Source: Muscardinus avellanarius
Taxonomy: Eukaryota; Chordata; Mammalia; Rodentia; Gliridae
Length of the DNA: 64,000 nt
Reading direction: 5' to 3'
NCBI GenBank assembly: GCA_963383645.1
Contig: OY726560.1
Location: forward strand, 153,408,488 to 153,472,487
Part shown: positions 48,660 through 61,769 of the stretch, piece after piece
Layout of the letters: each line of letters begins with the position of its first letter
How positions within the stretch are numbered: the stretch's first letter is position 1
Translations under genes and position numbers: made by a program
The notes under the pieces: model-generated
Database searches by the model: none
What the model saw: only the letters and a program-made list of their open reading frames with translations
What the model was told of the DNA's origin: nothing

Positions 48660-48890
48660 AAACCTTTTAAAATTGTACCATACTCCATTTGTGGATGTTC
48701 CACAAATTAACTATTTCTGTTACTGAACACTTACTTAGTTTTCATGTATTTATTATAAGTAGTGTGATGACAAACGCCTTTATATATGAATTTGCATGAC
48801 TTTCTGATATCCTTAGGATGTTTTTAGATCAAGTTGAACCCATCAAAGAACGAACCTTACTTTTTCAGATTAATTTCTAGAATTGTGTTT
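48660..48890 (-). mobile_element. Degenerate antisense LINE remnant
   Basis: TACCATACTCCATTTGTGGA, CACTTACTTAGTTTTCATG and GTGTGATGACAAACGCCTTTA resemble the antisense L1 3' region, but divergence is high. Confidence 0.35.
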
Positions 48891-48899
48891 TCTTCCTGT

Positions 48900-49110
48900 T
48901 TTTTGTGGTACTGGGGATTAAACATAGGGTCATTCTGTCTTTTATCTGTACCCCTAGTCCTGTTTTATTTTTTATTTTGAAACAGAGTCTCACTAAGTTG
49001 CGGAGAGCCTTGCTAAGTTACTGAGCTAACCACAAACTTGGGATCCTCTTGTCTGGTCCTTTGAAATACTGGGATTACAGGTGTGTGGCACTATGCCCAG
49101 CTTACAATTT
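48900..49110 (-). mobile_element. Old antisense SINE
   Basis: GGTACTGGGGATTAAACATA to GTGGCACTATGCCCAGC. Confidence 0.8.
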
Positions 49111-49191
49111 TATTTCAATTAGTAGTTAATGAAAATAACTCTTAACCTTTGTCTGCTTTGAATTTTTTTCTTTTAAAAAGTCTTTGTTGAG

Positions 49192-49609
49192 CTGGGTGTG
49201 GTGGCGCAGGCTTGTAATCCCAGCATTCAGGAGGCTGAGACTGGAGGATCGTTTTCCATGGACAGCCTCAGCTACTTAGTGAGGCCCTCTGCAACTTAGT
49301 GAGACCCTGTTTCAAAATAAAGAATAAAACGTAGGGCAGAAGGTGTAGCTCGGTGGTCGAATGCCCCTGGGTTCCATCACGAGACCCCCCAAAAAAACAA
49401 ACAAACAAAAAAAAAACCAAGTCTTTGTTGAGCCAGGCATTTGACACACATCTTTAATTACAATACTTGGGAGGATGGGACAGGAGGCTGGCAATTTAGC
49501 AAGGTCCTCAGCAACTTAGTTAGACCCTGTTCCAAAATAAAAAAATAAAATAGGACCAAAAATAGAGCTCAGAGATAGAATGCTCCTGGGTTCAATTGCC
49601 AGTAAGAAA

Positions 49610-49652
<43 letters not shown>
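49192..49652 (+). mobile_element. Two sense SINEs, second with (CA)n
   Basis: 49192-49418 flanked by AAGTCTTTGTTGAG (49178 and 49419); 49432-49608 old, followed by (CA)19. Confidence 0.88.
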
Positions 49653-49699
49653 TTGTTAATATCATCATTTCAAAAACATTGTGCATTTAAAAAAAAACT

Positions 49700-49912
49700 T
49701 TTTTTTTCTCTACTAGGGATTGAACTCAGGGTCATTCTACTACTTCTGAGCTACACCTCCAGCCCTATTTTTTATTCTTTATTTTGAAAAAGGGTTCACT
49801 AAGTTGCAGAAAGCCTCACTAAGTAGCTGAAGCTGACTGTGAACCTGTGATCCTCTTATCTCAGCTTCTCAAGTAACTGGGATTGCAAATGTTTGCCACC
49901 ACACCCAGCTTT
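49700..49912 (-). mobile_element. B1-dID SINE
   Basis: Antisense; CTACTAGGGATTGAACTCAG to CACCACACCCAGC. Confidence 0.85.
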
Positions 49913-50369
49913 AAAAAAAACTTTTGAACTTCTGAGTGCTGGAATCTAGTTCTAGATCTTTCTCTAAGAAGAAATAAGAAGTATTTCTGGAACCTTCTCA
50001 GATCCTTATTTTATTTAGTAAGATTTCAAATTCATCTTGGAAGCTAATACTTATCAAGCAATACAATACTTTATGACTACAAATACTTCTTTTAGGATTG
50101 AAGTACTACTAGAAGTTTTCTGGAAAAATAGTATATAAAATGATGTCGACATGTTTTGAATGATACAATTATGTACATTCTTGTAGCAGGTTCAGGCAGT
50201 GTAGCAGCCCATAAAGTGAGATAAGAGGCCCTTTCTTGGCCCTTTTCTCATTTCTTTCCAAAAGTATTCATTATTATTGACACTTTGATATGTCTGATCT
50301 TAAAACACTAAGTGACTGCCTTGGTATGGCAACTTTTTCAGCAAAGTCTGATTTAAAAACATGATTCCA

Positions 50370-50577
50370 AGCCGGGCGTGGTGGCGCACACTTGTAATCT
50401 CCGCGCTTAGGAGGCCGAGACAGGAGGATCGCTCAAGTTCGAAGTCAGCCGTGCTCGCTTAAGAGACCCTGTTTCCAAAGAAAAAGTATAAAATAGGTCT
50501 GGGAGTGTAGTCCGAAGGTAGAAGGGTTTCCAGGAAACCCAGTACCACCAAAAACAAAAACAAAAACAAAAAACCCC
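50370..50577 (+). mobile_element. B1-dID SINE, short subfamily
   Basis: Flanked by CATGATTCCA (50360 and 50578); ends about 140 bases before exon 50716. Confidence 0.9.
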
Positions 50578-50697
50578 CATGATTCCAGTTTTGTTTTTTG
50601 GTTTTGGAAACCACTGCCTTAGAATGATTTTGTTCTAATGTAAGTTACCAACATGAATAGAAGCAGAGGTGATTTTGAGGACACATTGACTAAATGA

Positions 50698-52560
<1,863 letters not shown>

Positions 52561-52564
52561 CTGG

Positions 52565-52928
52565 ATATGGTCAGGAATGGTCGCACATGCCCATAATCTA
52601 GTACTTGGAAAGCTGAGACAGAGAATAGCAGGTTCCTAGCCACCCTCAGCAATTTAGTGCGGCCCTTGGCAACTTACTGAGACTCTGTTTCAACTTAAAA
52701 AGAAATAGGGTTCGAACAGGCTGTGGTAGTGCATGCTTGTAATCCCCACGCTTGGGAGGCTGAGACAGGAGGATCGCACAGGTTCGAAGCCAGCCTCGGC
52801 TGCTTAGTGAGGCTCTCAGCAACTTAGTGAGACCCTGTTTCCAAATAAAGTATAAAATAGGCCTGGGAGTATAGCCCAGAGGTAGAAAGCCTTTTGATTC
52901 CACCACTAGTACCACATAAGTAAGTAAG

Positions 52929-52967
<39 letters not shown>

Positions 52968-53040
52968 ATGAAAGAAATAGGATTGGAAGTGTAACTCAGA
53001 GGTAGAATAACCCTGGGTTTGATTCTTAATACCATTAAAC
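52565..53040 (+). mobile_element. Sense SINE split at its linker, with tetranucleotide run
   Basis: Outer left half 52570-52712, inner copy 52718-52914, (TAAG)3(TAAA)12 tail 52917-52970, outer right half 52975-53035. Confidence 0.83.
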
Positions 53041-53054
53041 AAACAAACAACAAA

Positions 53055-53615
53055 AACCCGGTGTGACAACAAACATCGTAATCCCAGTACTTGGGAGGCT
53101 CAGACAGGAGGATTGCAGATTCAAGACCAGAGTCAACAACTTAGCAAAACCCACTAGTACCACTAAAAAAAAAGGAGCCAGGACAGATGTGATGATAAAT
53201 GCTGAAACAGGAGGATTGCAAGTTTGAGACCAGACTCAGAAGTTTAGTGAGGCCTGCAGGAACTTAAGAAAATCTTGTTGCAGAGTAAAAAATAAAATAC
53301 AGCTGAGAATGTAGCTCAGGTGTAGAACATTCCTGGGTTCAATGTCCAGTATTGAAAAAGGAAGGTGGGGGGCTGAGGGTGTAGCTTGGAGGGTAGAATA
53401 CCCCAGTACTGAAAAATAAAATAAAATCAGTATTTATAGGTAGGCACAGTGGCACACATCTGTAATCCGAGTAACTTGGAAAATTGAGACAGGAGGATCA
53501 CAAGTTTGAAGCCAGTCTCATCAATTTAACAAGATCCTGTTTCAAAATAAAACAGGACGGGGGTGTAGCTTAGAAGTGGAATACCCCTGGATTCAAGCCC
53601 AATACCCCCTCTATA
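53055..53615 (+). mobile_element. Cluster of degenerate sense SINEs
   Basis: 53058-53165 left half, 53180-53360 full, 53372-53410 right-half fragment, 53440-53612 full; all diverged. Confidence 0.75.
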
Positions 53616-54138
53616 ATTAATATGCATAATTGATATTACCTCACAAGTTTTTAAAAATGACTATGTCCTTTCTTTGAAATCTTAAACTATATGAATATGA
53701 CATATTCAAAATTAAATAAATGAAATAAATTAAAAAGTTTGATATCCCGCTTATCAAAGCAATTTATGGGCTTACATTTTTGCACTACACTTTATTTTTC
53801 ATCTTTCTAAAATATGTAAGATCATTCCCATTGTTGATTGAGGATGAACTCTTTTAACAGTTCAGCTGCAGTTGGAACACTGCGTCCTGGTTTTGTCTGG
53901 CTAAGTCTTCAAAGTGTCACAAGCTGCCAAACTCGGCTTTGGTGACAGGACTGGTTTCTTAGTGGAGTGGTTGTTGGCTGTTGTGGCTTCACACTCACCC
54001 CTAAATGCACTGCTTTGGGAAGGAGCTCGCACACTCATGCTGCATGGCCCATGCTTCTGCTTGTGTGTATGAGTGTGTGTGGTGTTTGTTTTTCAGAGAA
54101 TCGAGTGTCACGCGAGTTGCTAACCTTGTTGGTAGTGA

Positions 54139-54492
<354 letters not shown>

Positions 54493-56570
54493 GAAGCGCG
54501 AGGGGCCTGCTGCCCCTCCTGCCCCTTGGTGTCTTTTCGTGAGGCTTCCCGCCAAAGAAGAGCACGGTGAAGTGGTTCCTAGCACCTGTGTTATGTTGCC
54601 TCTCAAATGCTCTCTGTGAGCTGGTAAACCAAGAGTCTAGGGAGCAGCCACCTAAATGTAATTTAAGAAAAAAGTCTCATTGTCTTGGTATCAACTGTTT
54701 GAAGCTTGTGTCTTTTCATTTGGGTGGTAAAAATGTATGTGTGGTATATATATTTTTCCTAGTGACTTTAACAGTTTAAATGTTTAACTACTTAAAATGT
54801 TAAAAATGCTTATTAATTATTTTGGTCATTTAAAAATGCTACTCTGGCTTCCTATTAAATGTTTGATATTTACACATTCTTATTGGTTAATATTATTGAA
54901 TGAAATATTGCCAGACTAAGATTCCTAAATTCCTGGTGCCTGTGGTGCTGCAGAATTTATCCTGCAATGTGGACTCTTGAAATTACAACCATTTGTGATG
55001 CCCTGGATCTTGAGGAGAGTGGTAAGTTTTGCATAGAAGATCTGATTAGACCATTGGATGGTGGGTTTGTGCTGGGAGAGAGAAAAAAGAGGGGATTAGA
55101 ATTCAGACACCTATGTCTGAGATATTTGTTTGAAAAGGCTGAGTCGGGACTTGGAGCTGTCAGTGCTAAAATCATTTAGTTGGAAGTTTTTGGAGAGATT
55201 TGAGTTTCTTATCAAAGTTTTATAAATAGCTCTGATTTATATATTTGGATCAATGAAAGCCCTCAAGTTTATATATAAAGAACACAACTGCCCTTCGTCA
55301 TGAAATTGTTGTGGCCTCTACTTTTTTGGTCACTGATAACCTATTCAAGTGCCTGTGTTTTTTCATTTTGTTTAGGAATGTTTTGAGAATAACATGTTCA
55401 AAAGTCCTACATGATTGGCTTTAAACATTGGGATAAAATTAGTAGCATAGTTTAATGTGTTAAATAAGAAAGAATTTTATGTTAGAGATACCAGAATGCT
55501 GGTATTTTACTACCTGTGCAATATATATATATATATAAAGAAACAAATTTGAGTAAGCTTTTAATCATGATTAATACCACAAATAATACCACCTGTAAAG
55601 AATCCTTAGTTTCAGGTGTTGAAAGATAAAGAAGTTTGAGGAAGCACCATTTAGTGGTTCATTCTTAAACATTTGCTTTAAGAAAACAGTTTTGAATTTC
55701 ACATGCTGCTATTTTTATATTTTACCATTTTACAGTACTGTTTTGCTTTGAATTCATACATATCACTGTTTCTCTTTTTTTCATTTTCTAAGATGATTTC
55801 TTGTAAGAGAGATAAAGATAGAAATTTTCTACTAGAGTGGCAGGTCCAGAGACTAAAGATATATTGTACCAAAATCATACCATATCAGTTAAAAAATCCA
55901 AACACATAGCATTGCGCCACTCAGACTTTTTTATTCATAAGCTAATGTTTTTAAAGTTAGACTTAGACTTTTCTCCTTTGCACCTACATCTGACAATGAC
56001 AGAATGAAGTTTTAAGTAGTTACATTTTCTGCTGACATAGCCATGACGGTGGCTCTTGGAAGGAGAGTTCCTTTTTCACGAACACAACCTAAGAAGTCTG
56101 TGTAGACACTTTGCAATATTCAAGAGCCTAAGACTAATTCTCTTTGGTACAGCTTCCATGCTGCATGATCATTTTAGCATCTTTTGGTATTGGTAATTTG
56201 ATATATTTCATGGTGGCAAAATACTAGCTCTATTTTGAGACTTTTATAGAATCACACTTGTTCAATAGCATAGGAAAATGTTCTTGTGATTGTCAGGGTC
56301 TCTAATATTTATCTCAATTCTTTTATAAGTCTATGGAAATTATTTAATTATTTTAAAACTTACACTTTTCTTGTAAATATGTCACATCTGAAGTGTCAAA
56401 AATTACTTTGAATATCTTAATGTTTGCTGCATTTTTTTCTGTGCACATAACATGTCTCCTTTCAGAGTGGGAATGTCTGCTCCGGATGTTTACCGTTACA
56501 TCTTTTATCTTTATATGTCAAACTGGTTGACACTGTAATGACGAGAATAAACTGCTCAGAAGTCGTTGTC
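54493..56570 (+). other. PLEKHA1: PLEKHA1 3' untranslated region
   Basis: About 2.1 kb of AT-rich sequence follows the stop codon without any of the SINEs that saturate the flanks. That absence is what is expected of a conserved 3'UTR rather than an intergenic spacer. It contains a short (AT)10 run at 55519-55538 and several ATTTA-type and TTTTAT stretches. Open frames inside it (for example 54967-55179) are short and have no family match. Confidence 0.8.
56546..56551 (+). promoter_or_regulatory. PLEKHA1: Poly(A) signal AATAAA of PLEKHA1
   Basis: AATAAA is followed after about 25 bases by a GT/T-rich stretch (CTCGTTTGGTTTGGTGTCTC), the usual arrangement of hexamer plus downstream element. 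Repeat-free sequence ends soon after. The cleavage position near 56570 is inferred. Confidence 0.65.
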
Positions 56571-57820
56571 CCTCGCTCCTCGTTTGGTTTGGTGTCTCTC
56601 CCGTGAACGCGTTAGTAGAATAGTACAGAATGTTTTTGGTAAATTGACTTGAATTTACACATTTAAGGATGGTAATCATTTGGTAATTTTTGAAAGAGAA
56701 CTTCAAATCTGTGAATTATTAAGATATAGCTGCTTGTGAAATTATACAAGGAAAGATGTAACTTTTTGGAAAAAAATGACTATTTTACTTAATTAAAAAA
56801 CATCCTCAAAAACAAAATTAAATATGCCACCTGTGGAGCGTGTTTGAATCACGTGGGCAGCTTGGGCTGCTGGGCGGGTGGTGGACGTGTCCTGATGCAG
56901 GCTGAGCGCAGGGCCCTTCGTCCTCGGGGATGGGGTGCCCGCATACGAGACTCCACGGCACGAGCCGGAGGCTGCATCTTGCAAATGTTCCCTTTTTAGT
57001 AAATGTTCCTCGATTGCTATGGTGAACAGAGCGCGTCCAGCGTGTGGGGGAGAAGCTCACGTGCTCTGCACTAAGTGAAGGTGGGTATTAATATAGAATG
57101 GGCGTTACACCTTAGAAAACAGCACATACCTATGTCATGTTGTGATACGAATTCACGTGAAAGGCCACAGCGTTTGAGTCCTTATGTCTTCCTTTGCTCC
57201 CGTGTCCAGTTCATTCTCCAGTCCTGCTGCTTTCCCCTCTGGCTTCTTGCCCTGCCCCCGAGGTGCAGCACGAGCCACGCTGTACTGGCCCTGACTGTCT
57301 GGCTCCCCCGGTGCCACCTTCTTGTCATGGCTCATGCAGGGGTCAAAAGGGACATCTCGGTCTGTCTCACTTTCCACAAAAGCCGAGTGACTATCCAGTC
57401 CCTGCCGCAATGCCAGCTGAAAGAGATTGACCAGAGTTGGCGCTCTTGGCTTCTCGCTGCGCTTGAGACCCTCATGGGGATGGTGGTCAGGGCAGCGCAC
57501 CAGGCCGGGAGCTCCTCCCCTACCAATCATGCCCACTTGGTCTGCTTTTCTCGCCAGCTCTCTCTCCTAAGGCCCCTTGCTCTCCTCCGTGCTGTCCTCA
57601 TCATGGGCCCTCGTCGTGGTCTCCTTGTGAAAGCCCGTCCTTGGAACAGCAGCCTGACTACTGTCTGTGGTTTGGATTGGCTCCTACACGGGGCACAGGT
57701 GCCTGGAAGCAAGGCCTGCTTCACTGTTGAGTCAGTCTGTGGTTTCTGCTGCACCCTTGCTACTTTGTCTGCTACCCCTAAACATATAGCAGGTTCAGTA
57801 CTTTCAAAAACATATCTGAA
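56571..57820. other. Downstream intergenic, GC-richer unassigned stretch
   Basis: 56830-57070 carries a TTGAATCACGTGGGCAGCTT block that faintly resembles an old DNA transposon of the MER5 type. 57150-57790 is GC-rich with long open frames on both strands (278 codons +, 127 codons -) but no recognisable protein, and the + frame runs into a SINE. I assign no gene. Confidence 0.4.
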
Positions 57821-57821
57821 G

Positions 57822-58042
57822 CCGGGCGTGGTGGCGCATGCTTGTAATCCCCGCGCTTGGGAGGCTGAGACAGGAGGATCGTACAGGTTCGAAGCCAGCC
57901 TCAGCTACTGAGTGAGGCTCTCAGCAACTTAGTGAGACCCTGTTTCCAAATAAAATATAAAATAGGTCTGGGAGTATAGCCCAGAGGTAGAAAGCCTCTG
58001 GGATATACCCTCAGTTCCACCAAAATAAATAAATAAATAAAA
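57822..58042 (+). mobile_element. B1-dID SINE with target-site duplication
   Basis: CATATCTGA (57811 and 58045) around a sense copy with (AAAT)n tail. Confidence 0.9.
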
Positions 58043-58152
58043 ACCATATCTGATATATTTGAATAGTTGATTCTGGTACTCTGTGAAGAGCTTTATTTCC
58101 AAGGCTTTATCTGGGTTTAGCAAAAGAGGCTTTAATTTTTTATTAGGTCCTA

Positions 58153-58347
58153 CTTTTTTTATGTGTGTGGTACTGGGGTTCCTGGAAACCCTTCTACCTC
58201 TGGGCTACACTCCCAGACCTATTTTATACTTTTTTATTTTTGGAAACAGGGTCTCTTAAGCCAGCACGGCTGGCTTCTAACCTGCGCGATCCTCCTGTCT
58301 CCACCTCTCAAGCACGGGGATTACAAGCGTGCGCCACCACACCCGGC
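58153..58347 (-). mobile_element. B1-dID SINE, short subfamily
   Basis: Flanked by TTAGGTCCTAC (58143 and 58348). Confidence 0.92.
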
Positions 58348-58396
58348 TTAGGTCCTACCTTTCAATTGTTTCTCTAGAAGATTAAAATTTTCTTAC

Positions 58397-58578
58397 GGGC
58401 CATGGTAGTTCATACATATAGTCCCAGTACTTGAGAGGCTGAGACAGGAGGATTTCAGGTTCTAGATCTTCCTCAGCAGTGACTCAGCAATCGAGTGAGA
58501 TTATTGTTCCAAAATAAAAAATAAAAAGGACTGAGGGAGGAGCTTGGAGATAGAACACCCCTGGATCCAGTCCCCAGT

Positions 58579-58620
<42 letters not shown>
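58397..58620 (+). mobile_element. Old sense SINE with (CA)n tail
   Basis: GGGCCATGGTAGTTCATACA to GATCCAGTCCCCAGTGACA, then (CA)19 to 58618. Confidence 0.82.
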
Positions 58621-58622
<2 letters not shown>

Positions 58623-58859
58623 CATATATATATTCATATCAAGGTGCCATTGTATCCATAGACCATGTTTGTTTTTCACGCCAGCCCTAGGAGACAGTTA
58701 ACATCGCATTTCTCTAGGAGACCCCTCCTTGAAAGTGAGTGGTGTTCAGTCTCTGGGCCTCTCATTTTCTTTGGGTCCCACTAGTCTTGACTGATGCTTC
58801 TTGTGTTTCTGGAAATAAGTAGCTCTCTTTGTGGATAACAGTAGGTTTTCATTTTTTGT

Positions 58860-59160
58860 TTTTGTTTTTTTAATGCTGGGAATGGAACCTAGGGTCATTC
58901 AACCTCTGTCTATACTCTTAACATTTTAAATTTTGAGACAGTCTCACCAAGTTACCAAGGCTGACTGCAAACCTGCAATCTTTCTGTCTCAGCCTCCCAA
59001 ATGCTGGGATTACGAAGTTGGGGATTTAGCTCAGTGCCAGAGCACTTGCCTAGCACGCGCAAAGCCCTCAGTCCTGTAAAAAACAATGGAACAAGTATAA
59101 AAAATACAAAGCCAAATACTGGGATTACAGACTGCACCACCACACCTAGCTGGGTCACAC
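58860..59160 (-). mobile_element. Antisense SINE interrupted by an ID element
   Basis: Outer SINE 58870-59013 and 59129-59160; the break carries the ID element annotated separately. Confidence 0.85.
59014..59111 (+). mobile_element. Monomeric ID element inside a SINE
   Basis: TTGGGGATTTAGCTCAGTGC, GAGCACTTGCCTAGCACGCG and CAAAGCCCTCAGTCC are the ID consensus order (tRNA-Ala-like, with A and B box regions), followed by an A-rich tail. CCAAATGCTGGGATTAC (58997-59013) and CCAAATACTGGGATTAC (59112-59128) form a 17-base duplication with one mismatch. Confidence 0.92.
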
Positions 59161-59256
59161 CTAGCTGGGTAACAGTAATTTTTTGTTTAAGGCTTAAAGT
59201 ATCGCCTTTTGCTTCAAATGTTTTTTTTTTTTGCCTTAGTTTCTCTCATTGATCTA

Positions 59257-59261
<5 letters not shown>

Positions 59262-59311
<50 letters not shown>

Positions 59312-59503
59312 GGGATTGAACCCAGGGGCAGTCTACCTCTGAGCTATACCCTCAGACCTAGTTTACTTATTTTGAAGCAGATCTCACTGAATTGCTGAGA
59401 GCCTTTCTGAGTTGCCAAGGCTGATCACAAGCCTGTGGCCCTGTGTCTCAGCTTCCCTAGCGCATTACGGGAATTACAGGCGTGTGCCACCACCACACCT
59501 GAC
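59262..59503 (-). mobile_element. Antisense SINE with (TG)n tail
   Basis: (TG)23 at 59262-59307, then GCTGGGATTGAACCCAGGGG to CACCACACCTGAC. Confidence 0.87.
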
Positions 59504-59589
59504 TCCAATGGCTGTTGTACATTGAATCCAGGACTGGGGCCTGGATTCAGCTACAGCTCTGCCATGTCTCACTTTAGGCAAGTGTGTAC

Positions 59590-59804
59590 ATTTTTTTTTT
59601 GTGGTGGGGGGGTCTTGGGATGGAACCCAGAGGCATCTGACCTCCAAGCTACACCCCCTGCCCAATTTTGTATTCTTTATTTTGAAACCGGGTCTCACTG
59701 TGTTGCGGAGGGCCTCAGTAGCTGATGCTGTCCGTGAACCGCGATCCTCCGGTCTCAGCCTCCCAATTGCTGGGATTACAAACGTGCGCCACCACGCCCG
59801 GCTT
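59590..59804 (-). mobile_element. B1-dID SINE
   Basis: Antisense; GTCTTGGGATGGAACCCAG to CACCACGCCCGGC. Confidence 0.9.
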
Positions 59805-59831
59805 GTGTAAATATTTTGAAACTTTACTTTT

Positions 59832-59945
59832 TAGCTGGGGGGAGGTGGCATGCCTGTCATCTCAGTTACTTGGAGGCTGAGCCAGGAGGATCCCTGGTTC
59901 AAGGACAGTCTCAGCAAGTAGTGAGACTCACTACTTAAACCCAAA
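59832..59945 (+). mobile_element. Left-half sense SINE
   Basis: GGAGGTGGCATGCCTGTCAT to GACTCACTACTTAAACCC; the ID half is missing. Confidence 0.75.
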
Positions 59946-60084
59946 GTGAGAAGGATAAAACCTAAACTTTTTTGCTTCAGCCAAAGGGAGAGCCCTCGTC
60001 AGCTATTCTTTTACTTCCACTTGCAATTCCAGAGTTTTCTTTACATGGTTCTACTTTTCTCACAAAGTCTTATTTATAAAGCTT

Positions 60085-60200
60085 GGGCGAGGTGGAATCC
60101 CAGCTACTCTGCAGGCCGAGGCAGGAGTATCACTTTAGCCCAGGAGGCCAAGACCAGCCTGGATAACATGCTAAGACCCTGTCTTTTAAAAATAGGGAAA
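60085..60200 (+). mobile_element. Old 7SL-derived monomer (FLAM/PB1-like)
   Basis: GGAATCCCAGCTACTCTGCA, GGCAGGAGTATCACTTTAGCC, CAGGAGGCCAAGACCAGCCT and AACATGCTAAGACCCTGTCT resemble a 7SL/Alu-like monomer more than the local B1-dID left half, suggesting an ancient founder-type copy. Confidence 0.6.
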
Positions 60201-60219
60201 AAAAAGGAAAGAAAGAAAA

Positions 60220-60582
60220 AGGCCGAGTGTAGCGGCACACATTAATAATCCCAGTACTTAGGAGGCTGAGACAGGAGGATCACAGGTTTGTGGCCAGCCT
60301 CAGTAAGACTTTCAGCAAATTAGCAAGATCCCATTTCAAAATTAAATAAATAGAGCCGGGCGTGGTGGCGCACGCTTGTAATCCCAGCATTTGAGAGGCT
60401 GAGACAGGAGGATCGCAGTTCGCAGACAGCCTCAGATACTTAGTGAGGCCCTCTGCAATTTAGTGAGACCCTGTCTCAAAAATAAAGAATAAAAAGTAGG
60501 GCAGGTGGCGCAGCTCAGAGATTGAATGCCCCTGGGTTCCATCTCCAGACCTGCAAAAACCAAAAAAAAAAAAAAAAACTAA
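60220..60582 (+). mobile_element. Left-half and full sense SINEs
   Basis: 60222-60350 left half; 60354-60560 complete, A18 tail. Confidence 0.86.
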
Positions 60583-60861
60583 TGTCAACACCAGCCCTTC
60601 CTTGAGTTTGGAAGGGTTTAGCAGTCCATAGAGGACATGATTGGATGGACACTTAATTAGATGTGTAGGTATTTTTCATTTGCTGCCTTCTGCAGGGATT
60701 CAAAATTGCTTTGTCCATTTTTAAATGATTTATAAAAGTTTTTTCAAACATCAAGTCAATATTTATATTGAGAATATTGCTAAACTGAGGTTAGCACTTA
60801 AAATTTTAGTTAATGCAATCTTCATAATCCATTCTTAGGACATTTAAAAGTGAATGGCACT

Positions 60862-61065
60862 GCCTGGCGTGGGTGCACATGCATGTAATCCCAGTACCTT
60901 GGGAGGCTGAGGCAGGAAGGTCGTAGGTTTGAGGCCAGCCTGGGCAACGTGGAGAGACCCTCGGTGACTTAGCAAGACCTTGTTTCATATTATAAAAAGG
61001 CCTGGGGTAGCTCAGAAGTAGGATGCCCCTGAATTCAATCCCCAGTACTCCCCTCCCCCCAAAAA
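60862..61065 (+). mobile_element. Old sense SINE
   Basis: TGCCTGGCGTGGGTGCACAT to AATTCAATCCCCAGTACTCC; left half keeps GAGGCCAGCCTGGGCAACGT. Confidence 0.8.
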
Positions 61066-61239
61066 AGGTTAATAATGTCTTACTATTGGATATTTATGTG
61101 ACAATAGCGCCACCTTCTGGTTATATCATTGCTAAACAAAGTAATTTGGTGTCTCACCAAATAGAAATTAGACAGGGAGTTAGTTGCCTGAGGTAGCTTT
61201 GAAAGTAATTTCAAATTTAAGGCACCATTTACAAATGAA

Positions 61240-61458
61240 TTCTTTTTTTTTTTTTTTTTTGAGGTACTGAGTATGGAACCCAGGGGCATTTGCCCTCCAA
61301 ACTACACCCTCAGCCCTACTTTTTATTCTTTCTTTTGCAGCAGGGTCTCACTGAGTTGCAGAGGGCCTCACTGCGTAGCTGAGGCTGTCTGAGAAACGTG
61401 ATCCTCCTGTCTCAGCCTCCCAAATCCTGGGATTACAAGTGTGTCCACCATGCCCGGC
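61240..61458 (-). mobile_element. B1-dID SINE
   Basis: Antisense; T18 then GAGGTACTGAGTATGGAACC to CACCATGCCCGGC. Confidence 0.9.
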
Positions 61459-61574
61459 CTCATAATACAATATTTTAACCAATATATTGACACTGAAGCA
61501 GTCAAGATATGGAACAATTCCATCATCGCAAGGCTCCTGTATTGTGGACCTTTTTATAATCACATCCATCTGCC

Positions 61575-61767
61575 TGTGTGTGTGTGGTGGAGACTGGGGA
61601 TGGAAGCCAGGGATGTTCTGTCTCCAGCTATGCCCTGAGCCCTATTTTCTTCTTTATTTGGAAACAGGGTCTCATTAAGTTGCTGAGGCTGGCTCACAAA
61701 CCTGCGATCCTCCTGTCTCAGCCTCTGAAGTACTGGGATGACAAGCCTGCACCACCGCACCCGGCCT
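61575..61767 (-). mobile_element. B1-dID SINE
   Basis: Antisense; GAGACTGGGGATGGAAGCC to CACCGCACCCGGC. Confidence 0.87.
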
Positions 61768-61769
61768 GT

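Noticed and set aside
54967..55179. 70-codon open frame after the PLEKHA1 stop
   Set aside because: Inside the 3'UTR, no match to any family and overlapped by an equally long frame on the other strand.
57075..57911. 278-codon open frame on the plus strand, overlapped by a 127-codon minus frame
   Set aside because: No recognisable domain, low-complexity composition from GC bias, and the C-terminal part is translated SINE sequence (57822 onward).
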